Below the pieces are notes generated by a model. The model saw nothing but the letters and a program-made list of their open reading frames with translations, was not told the origin of the DNA and made no database searches. From Kiritimatiellia bacterium (GTDB lineage Bacteria; Verrucomicrobiota; Kiritimatiellia; JAQICX01), in NCBI GenBank assembly GCA_027858345.1, contig JAQICX010000010.1, forward strand, positions 1-47,535: DNA of 47,535 nucleotides, written 5' to 3'. Positions 43,312 through 47,535 of the stretch are shown here, one piece after another. A program made the position numbers and the translations under genes. How positions within the stretch are numbered: position 1 is the stretch's first letter; each line of letters opens with the position of its first letter.

Positions 43312-44211
43312 ATGGCGACAAAGGATACGTTCACTAAAGAAGATTTAATTGATTTTAAACCAAAATTCTCAACATTCGTCGGGATAGACTCGGATGGTTG
43401 TGTATTTGACACAATGGAAATCAAACAAAAGCAATGCTTTCATGGGCTAATTGTTTCTCACTGGAATCTTGAACCAATTGAAAAATATGTGCGAGAATCT
43501 GCAGAATTTGTGAATCTATATTCAGCTTTTCGTGGTCAGAACCGTTTTATTGCACTTATTAAATCTTTTGATTTGATTCGTGACCGCAAAGAGGTTGTTG
43601 AATCAGGTGTTGAAGTTCCAATGCTTTCAAGAACTCGTGAGTATATAAACTCAGGATTGCCTTTAGGTAATGCAACTCTTGCAGATGAAGTTGAGAGAAC
43701 CAATGATCCGGAACTAAAGTCTTTATTGCAATGGAGTTATGATGTAAACGACAGGGTTGAAGAGATTGTTCAAGGTGTTGAACCATTCCCATGGGCTCTA
43801 AAAAGTTTGATTAAGATGCAGGATTCGTCTGATGACCTGGTTGTCTCACAGACACCTGAAGAGGCACTTGTACGCGAATGGAAACTTGCAGATATTTTTC
43901 ACTATGTTGAAATTATTGCCGGTCAGGAACTTGGCACTAAAACAGAGCACCTTCATATGGCAACAGAAGGCAAGTATGATGCAGGTGCCGGAAAAATTCT
44001 TATGATTGGTGATGCTCCTGGTGACATGAAGGCTGCAAAAAGTAATAATGCTCTATTCTTTCCTGTTAATCCCGGTCAGGAAGATGCATCATGGAAAGTC
44101 TTCTATGAAGAGGCATATGATAAATTTCTTGCGGGTGAGTATGCAGGTGAATATGAAGATGCTCTAATTGCTGATTTTGAAAAACTCCTTCCGGATACAC
44201 CAAATTGGTGA
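43312..44211 (+). CDS. HAD-superfamily hydrolase
   Basis: 299 residues. Motif I is DSDGCVFDT with Asp26 and Asp28; motif II is VSQTP; a Lys in GQELGTKTEHL probably serves as motif III; motif IV is GDAPGD with Asp234 and Asp238. A large helical cap is inserted between motifs I and II (about residues 45-180). It is probably a phosphatase or phosphoglycolate-like hydrolase with unknown substrate. AAGGA lies 8 nt before the ATG. A family-1 element ends 29 nt upstream, so transcription must start in or at the edge of that element or come from further upstream. Confidence 0.85.
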   Translation: MATKDTFTKEDLIDFKPKFSTFVGIDSDGCVFDTMEIKQKQCFHGLIVSHWNLEPIEKYVRESAEFVNLYSAFRGQNRFIALIKSFDLIRDRKEVVESGVEVPMLSRTREYINSGLPLGNATLADEVERTNDPELKSLLQWSYDVNDRVEEIVQGVEPFPWALKSLIKMQDSSDDLVVSQTPEEALVREWKLADIFHYVEIIAGQELGTKTEHLHMATEGKYDAGAGKILMIGDAPGDMKAAKSNNALFFPVNPGQEDASWKVFYEEAYDKFLAGEYAGEYEDALIADFEKLLPDTPNW

Positions 44212-44213
44212 AA

Positions 44214-44282
44214 ATAGTTAGATAGTTAGACCGTTAGATTGTTAGATAGGTTAGATAACCGTTAGACAGTTAGGTAGTTATT
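44214..44282 (+). repeat. GTTAGA-type short tandem repeat
   Basis: About nine imperfect units of GTTAGAT, GTTAGAC or TAGTTAG in 69 bases between the HAD gene and tRNA-Leu. It is followed by the palindrome TGACTCATTGAGTCA (44304-44318). Confidence 0.75.
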
Positions 44283-44354
44283 AGTATACAGATGTTTTTG
44301 TCCTGACTCATTGAGTCACTTGGTCACTGAGTCTTGGACATTCTTTTTTATATT

Positions 44355-44439
44355 GCTCGGGTGGTGGAATGGCAGACACGCTAGCTTCAGGAGCTAGTGT
44401 CCCTAGGACGTGCGGGTTCAAGTCCCGCTCCGAGCACCA
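44355..44439 (+). tRNA. tRNA-Leu (anticodon CAG)
   Basis: An 85-nt cloverleaf with CCA encoded. The acceptor GCTCGGG pairs with TCCGAGC (one G-U). The anticodon stem CTAGC/GCTAG encloses TTCAGGA, so the anticodon is CAG, reading CUG. A long variable arm of the class II type is present. The T arm is GCGGG-TTCAAGT-CCCGC. Confidence 0.96.
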
Positions 44440-44646
44440 ATTTTAAGGTTAAGATTAAGGTAAAGGTTGAGATGCTGGCTAAGCCAGCAGAGTACTTCTC
44501 CGTAGCCTAACAGGTGAAGGCTGGAAGGAACGGAGACTTCTCCAGCAGTATTAAGTGATAAGTGGGAAGTTGGAAGAAGACTAAAGTTCTTCCTGCCTTA
44601 ACTTATTACTTCTCACATAATACTTAGCACTGCGAGCATCGCGAGC
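44440..44646. repeat. Repeat mosaic after tRNA-Leu
   Basis: Contains TTAAGGTTAAGATTAAGG (also near 27423-27440), the CGTAGCCTAACAGGTGAAGG unit (related to 26965-27090), and a long imperfect hairpin at about 44550-44632 whose arms run GTATTAAGTGATAAGTGGG and its near complement around a GGAAGAA/TTCTTCC core. No gene. Confidence 0.6.
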
Positions 44647-45516
44647 CTAGAATTCATTTCTTTTTAGAATTTTACCCTCACAAAGACCAAATAGTACATT
44701 CTCACCATCTTCATCATCCCCGCCATTTACTTTTCTAATTTTCTCAATATGTCCATCACAAAACACAGCGTACGATGTTCCATCTTTATGATAATGTCCT
44801 AGCACTTCACTGTTTCTTCCTTTTTCAAAATGCCAGTCTCCTTTGCCTGGAGTAGATTCCACCCATTTCCCGGGCATAAAGCAACCGTCCCACTTGTTCT
44901 CATTATTCCAGCCGTGACCAGTTTCATCACCATCTCCTGGGGGGGAAAGAAGAATTGCAATTGCACCTTCTCCAAACATTAATGTTGCAGACATTCGTTT
45001 TACGCGAAATGCATTTTTTTCATCAAGAGCTCTATTAAAAACGTACGTTCTATGTACTTGACCGGAATCAATTGCTGTTGTTTTGTCCAGTGTAACTTTA
45101 AACTCTGGGCATGAGTAGCATTCAATTGACTTTCCTGTGTAGCTCCACAAACTTCCATTGGTAACACTCATATAGCCGTTATCCCCTAGCCATTCTGTGA
45201 CACCAAGTGAGGGATTTGCATAAATTTGCTCTTTTGAGGCTGTTGTTATCCATGTGACCCAACCAATACGTTGTTCAATGTAAGAGTCGTCTCTCTCCCA
45301 AACACGACTAATGGCATTTGGATAGCGAGAAGAGGCTTTGACTCTCAGCATTGTGGCTGTATGGAGGTTTTTGAGGTTGGCCTGGCATTTTACTGCACGC
45401 CCCTTGCTTGCAATTCCTTTGTAGGTTGGCATAATGATTGCCATCAATATGCCAATTATGGTTACAACAATTAAAATTTCAATTAATGAAAATCCGTTCT
45501 TGGTCTTTCTTTTCAT
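44647..45516 (-). CDS. Prepilin-type protein with H-x-DG C-terminus
   Basis: 289 residues. The cleavage site is after Gly8 (KNG-FSLIEILIVV), with Glu at +5. The body has CQANLKNLHTATML after the helix, ECYSCPEF in the middle and HYHKDGTSYAVFCDGHIEKI near the end, the H-x(n)-DG motif of the DUF1559-like prepilin group abundant in Planctomycetes, Lentisphaerota and Kiritimatiellota. These are probably surface or pseudopilus-associated proteins of unknown role. AAGGA lies 8 nt before the ATG. A family-1 element lies directly upstream, between it and panB. It stands apart from the 35-42 kb pseudopilin cluster. Confidence 0.86.
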   Translation of the reverse strand: MKRKTKNGFSLIEILIVVTIIGILMAIIMPTYKGIASKGRAVKCQANLKNLHTATMLRVKASSRYPNAISRVWERDDSYIEQRIGWVTWITTASKEQIYANPSLGVTEWLGDNGYMSVTNGSLWSYTGKSIECYSCPEFKVTLDKTTAIDSGQVHRTYVFNRALDEKNAFRVKRMSATLMFGEGAIAILLSPPGDGDETGHGWNNENKWDGCFMPGKWVESTPGKGDWHFEKGRNSEVLGHYHKDGTSYAVFCDGHIEKIRKVNGGDDEDGENVLFGLCEGKILKRNEF

Positions 45517-45544
45517 AATAATTTCCTTTTTCTTTATTAAATTT

Positions 45545-45870
45545 CTGTCAAAAGTTCCACACTCTTTTCAGCCCTATTCTGTTATAAATCAACCATCTTC
45601 GCTCTTCGAGCTACATCCGGCAAGTTGGGATATAGACGATTTTGTCTTATTCCCTACTCTTCTTGTCGGTCAACGACCGACACTACAGGTGTTGTGTCTG
45701 CAAGCTAAACCCAGTCCTACAAAGCTCCTCCCTCCCGGCTAGCTCGCTAGTCCCGCTCTGCGGGAGGAGGTCACCTCGCCTGCGAGGTGGGAGGGGTACT
45801 TACTTGTTCATTGGATATTCTATTTAAATATATCAGTTTTCACATTTTGCATACAATTTTTGACAGCACC
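45545..45870 (-). mobile_element. Family-1 MITE-like element, older copy
   Basis: Ends CTGTCAAAA (45545-45553) and TTTTGACAG (45858-45866) are inverted; the outer minus-strand bases GGTG extend the panB side to 45870. Read on the minus strand it aligns over most of its length with 19247-19720, including the CACCTCGC/GCGAGGTG palindrome (45772-45789), the CGTCGGTC-type cassette (45664-45687), TAAGACAAAAT, TTGATTTATAACA and GCTGAAAAGAGT. No target duplication remains. It abuts the panB stop codon and ends about 28 nt before the prepilin ATG. Confidence 0.75.
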
Positions 45871-46659
45871 CTAAAATGAGTGTTTCTCTTCGGGGAAAGT
45901 ACCCTCTTTAACTTCACTACTATATTTTGTGAAAGCCGTTTTCATTTTCTCGCCAATATTATCATACTGTTTGATAAATTTTGGTGTAAGTTTTGGATAT
46001 AATCCCAACATATCATGATATACTAGAATCTGTCCATCACAGTGTGCTCCAGCTCCAATTCCAATTGTTGGAATGGAAACTTTTTGAGTAATTTCTTTTG
46101 CAAGTTCAGCAGGAATGCACTCAAGAACTAAAGCGAAAGCACCTGCTTTTTCAATTGCCAATGCATCTTTAATCAGTTTTTCTGCTTCGTCACATTTTTT
46201 ACCTTGAACCTGGAAACCAATTGCTTTGACACTTTGAGGTGTTAGCCCTATATGTCCTAAGACAGGAATGTCATTCTGTGTAAGCTTTAAAATTGTTTCA
46301 ACTCTAACTTGACCACCTTCAATTTTAACTGCGTCTGCATTTGCTTCCTGCAGAAAACGACCTGCATTTTCAATTGCCTGCTCCGGAGATATGTGGAAAG
46401 ACATAAACGGCATATCTGCAACAACAAGGGCATTCGTCACTGCATTTGAAACACACTTTGTGTGGTGAAGCATGACTTCCATTGATACAGACAGTGTGGA
46501 GTCAAGTCCCATCATTGTCATGGCAAGTGAATCACCAACTAAAATTAGGTCAACATTGCTTTGGTCAACAATAAGTGCAGTTGAGTAATCATAGGCAGTT
46601 AATGCTGTGATTTTTTCTTTGCCCTTTAGCTGTTTAATTGTTTTTGCTGTTTTCCTCAT
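45871..46659 (-). CDS. panB: 3-methyl-2-oxobutanoate hydroxymethyltransferase
   Basis: First step of pantothenate synthesis: transfers a hydroxymethyl group from methylene-THF to ketoisovalerate. 262 residues, full length. Metal and substrate residues are visible: Asp43 in VGDSLAM, Asp82 in VVADMPF, Lys112 and Glu114 in VKIEGG, catalytic Glu180 in VLECIP, and TIGIGAG followed by CDGQILVYHDMLG. It starts 12 nt after the folK stop with a weak ribosome site, so it depends on folK transcription. Pairing of a folate gene with a folate-using enzyme makes sense. A family-1 element begins immediately after its stop; the protein does not look truncated. Confidence 0.95.
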   Translation of the reverse strand: MRKTAKTIKQLKGKEKITALTAYDYSTALIVDQSNVDLILVGDSLAMTMMGLDSTLSVSMEVMLHHTKCVSNAVTNALVVADMPFMSFHISPEQAIENAGRFLQEANADAVKIEGGQVRVETILKLTQNDIPVLGHIGLTPQSVKAIGFQVQGKKCDEAEKLIKDALAIEKAGAFALVLECIPAELAKEITQKVSIPTIGIGAGAHCDGQILVYHDMLGLYPKLTPKFIKQYDNIGEKMKTAFTKYSSEVKEGTFPEEKHSF

Positions 46660-46671
46660 ATCAATTCTTTT

Positions 46672-47196
46672 CTAAAACTTATATTTTGTTCCTGGTGCAT
46701 AACGTACAGATGGTTCCTTAGGAAGACGTTTTAAGATCTGCTTAACAGTTTCTGTCTGCCCTGGAATTATCAGATCTGGTCTGACATCTGCCAGTGGTTG
46801 CACAACAAAACGTCTTTCATGCCATCTTTTATGTGGAACTTTAACATATTTGTTGTCGTATTTTAAATTTCCTGCATATATTATATCAATATCAAGTTGC
46901 CTTGGCGAATTCTTTTCATGGTTTAAACTACGTCCATGCTTAAGTTCCATATCTTTAGTTATTTTGAACAATGTATAAGGAGTAATTGTTGTTTCAATAA
47001 CAATGAATGCATTGTAATATTTTATATCTTTGTATTTATCAGGTACTCCAACCGGATCGGTTTCGTAAACTCTTGATTTTGCAATAATGTTAATCTCTTC
47101 ATATGCCTGCAGATCTTCACAAGCCATTTGAAGATATCTCAAACGATCCCCAACACTGGAACCAATACTTAAACCTATTTCTCTAATCTTTGTCAT
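46672..47196 (-). CDS. folK: 2-amino-4-hydroxy-6-hydroxymethyldihydropteridine diphosphokinase
   Basis: HPPK of folate synthesis: transfers pyrophosphate from ATP to hydroxymethyldihydropterin. 174 residues, a typical size. The N-terminus LSIGSSVGDR is the family start. The metal-binding signature SPRQLDIDIIY lies at 97-107 with Asp102 and Asp104, followed by VPHKRWHERRFVVQPLADV near residue 119. First gene of a folK-panB pair. No clear promoter with a 17-nt spacer was found upstream. Confidence 0.93.
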   Translation of the reverse strand: MTKIREIGLSIGSSVGDRLRYLQMACEDLQAYEEINIIAKSRVYETDPVGVPDKYKDIKYYNAFIVIETTITPYTLFKITKDMELKHGRSLNHEKNSPRQLDIDIIYAGNLKYDNKYVKVPHKRWHERRFVVQPLADVRPDLIIPGQTETVKQILKRLPKEPSVRYAPGTKYKF

Positions 47197-47416
47197 ATTC
47201 TTGTTTTTTAATTGCTTCTAACAACTTTCAACGTGATTTTAAGCATATCAACTTTTTGTTTTTGCCACCTGTCTGCGTGCAACGCACAGGCAGGCTAACA
47301 AACACCAGTTGTTTGCATTATGAACGGCCTGTTAAAACAACGCCCTTTCGTCGGTCAACGCCCGACGCTACAGGTGTTGTATCTGCAAACCGCATTAGTC
47401 CGCCAAAGCTCCTCTT
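47197..47416. repeat. Intergenic hairpin repeats at the right end
   Basis: Contains a CCTGTCTGCGTG/CGCACAGGCAGG hairpin (about 47269-47295), the CGTCGGTCAACGCCCGACG cassette (47349-47367, with TACAG to 47373), and GTCCGCCAAAGCTCCTC, which matches the complement of 19424-19447 and 27525-27541. No gene. Confidence 0.65.
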
Positions 47417-47535
47417 GGGAACGCCGAGTATTACTCGGCTCTTCTGTAGCCGTGTCGCCTCGGCACGGACATAATAATATGAGCATAGCGAATTCCAGTA
47501 TTTCACCATTCAACGTTTACCATTTATAATTTTTA
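47417..47535. repeat. Right copy of the 119-bp terminal direct repeat
   Basis: Identical to bases 1-119 over the full 119 bases, ending at the last base of the window. Confidence 0.9.

Noticed and set aside
1-47535. Plasmid or phage origin of the window
   Set aside because: No replication initiator, partition, mobilisation, capsid, terminase or integrase gene is present, and several essential biosynthesis genes are.

Overview
The window reads as a chromosomal fragment of an AT-rich, Gram-negative (diderm) bacterium. The best guess is the PVC superphylum, Kiritimatiellota or Lentisphaerota. This is inferred from the combination of a GspF/pseudopilin cluster, an H-x-DG prepilin-like protein, a DUF2723 membrane protein with TPRs, a very large secreted lamin-tail protein and many short GC-richer intergenic repeats; no rRNA or marker search was possible. 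Diderm features are an outer-membrane beta-barrel, a polysaccharide export lipoprotein and an LptF/LptG permease. Housekeeping genes (dapA, dapB, dgt, map, thiD, rlmD, panB, folK) argue against a plasmid or phage, although the first and last 119 bases are identical.

Layout. 482-2183: dapB and dapA on the minus strand. 2883-4079: an SLC9B-like cation/proton antiporter between two directly repeated intergenic modules. 4741-9554: a polysaccharide export locus (outer-membrane beta-barrel, Wzc-type tyrosine kinase, short OPX lipoprotein, TPR protein) with no glycosyltransferases, followed by an unknown secreted protein (10087-11214). 11668-12807 minus: dgt, divergent from map, a hemolysin III/PAQR protein, a NahK-like sugar kinase, a flippase-like membrane protein and an Ig-repeat lipoprotein (12946-17887). 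18125-26219: LptF/G permease, DUF2723-TPR protein, thiD, rlmD and a secreted acetyl esterase. 27857-34510: a 2217-residue secreted protein. 35291-42379: gspF and seven pseudopilin genes. 43312-47196: a HAD phosphatase, tRNA-Leu(CAG), a prepilin-like protein, panB and folK.

The most unusual part is between the genes. At least two families of short non-coding elements with terminal inverted repeats (MITE-like) are present. Family 1 has GGYWCTGTCA ends. Two of its copies are flanked by exact 8-bp target duplications, and all three copies end 21-30 nt before a start codon, with the downstream gene pointing away from the element. Family 2 has ends close to TTAATTTTTCGGTTG and very different interiors. 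Both families carry the same palindromic cassettes, so they look nested or recombined. A candidate minus-strand small RNA with two Shine-Dalgarno-complementary stretches and a strong terminator lies at 26448-26588.

Regulation visible in the sequence: six sigma70-like promoters with exactly 17-nt spacers (dapA, antiporter, beta-barrel, dgt, map, lptF/G), one of them with phased A-tracts upstream, and several intrinsic terminators.
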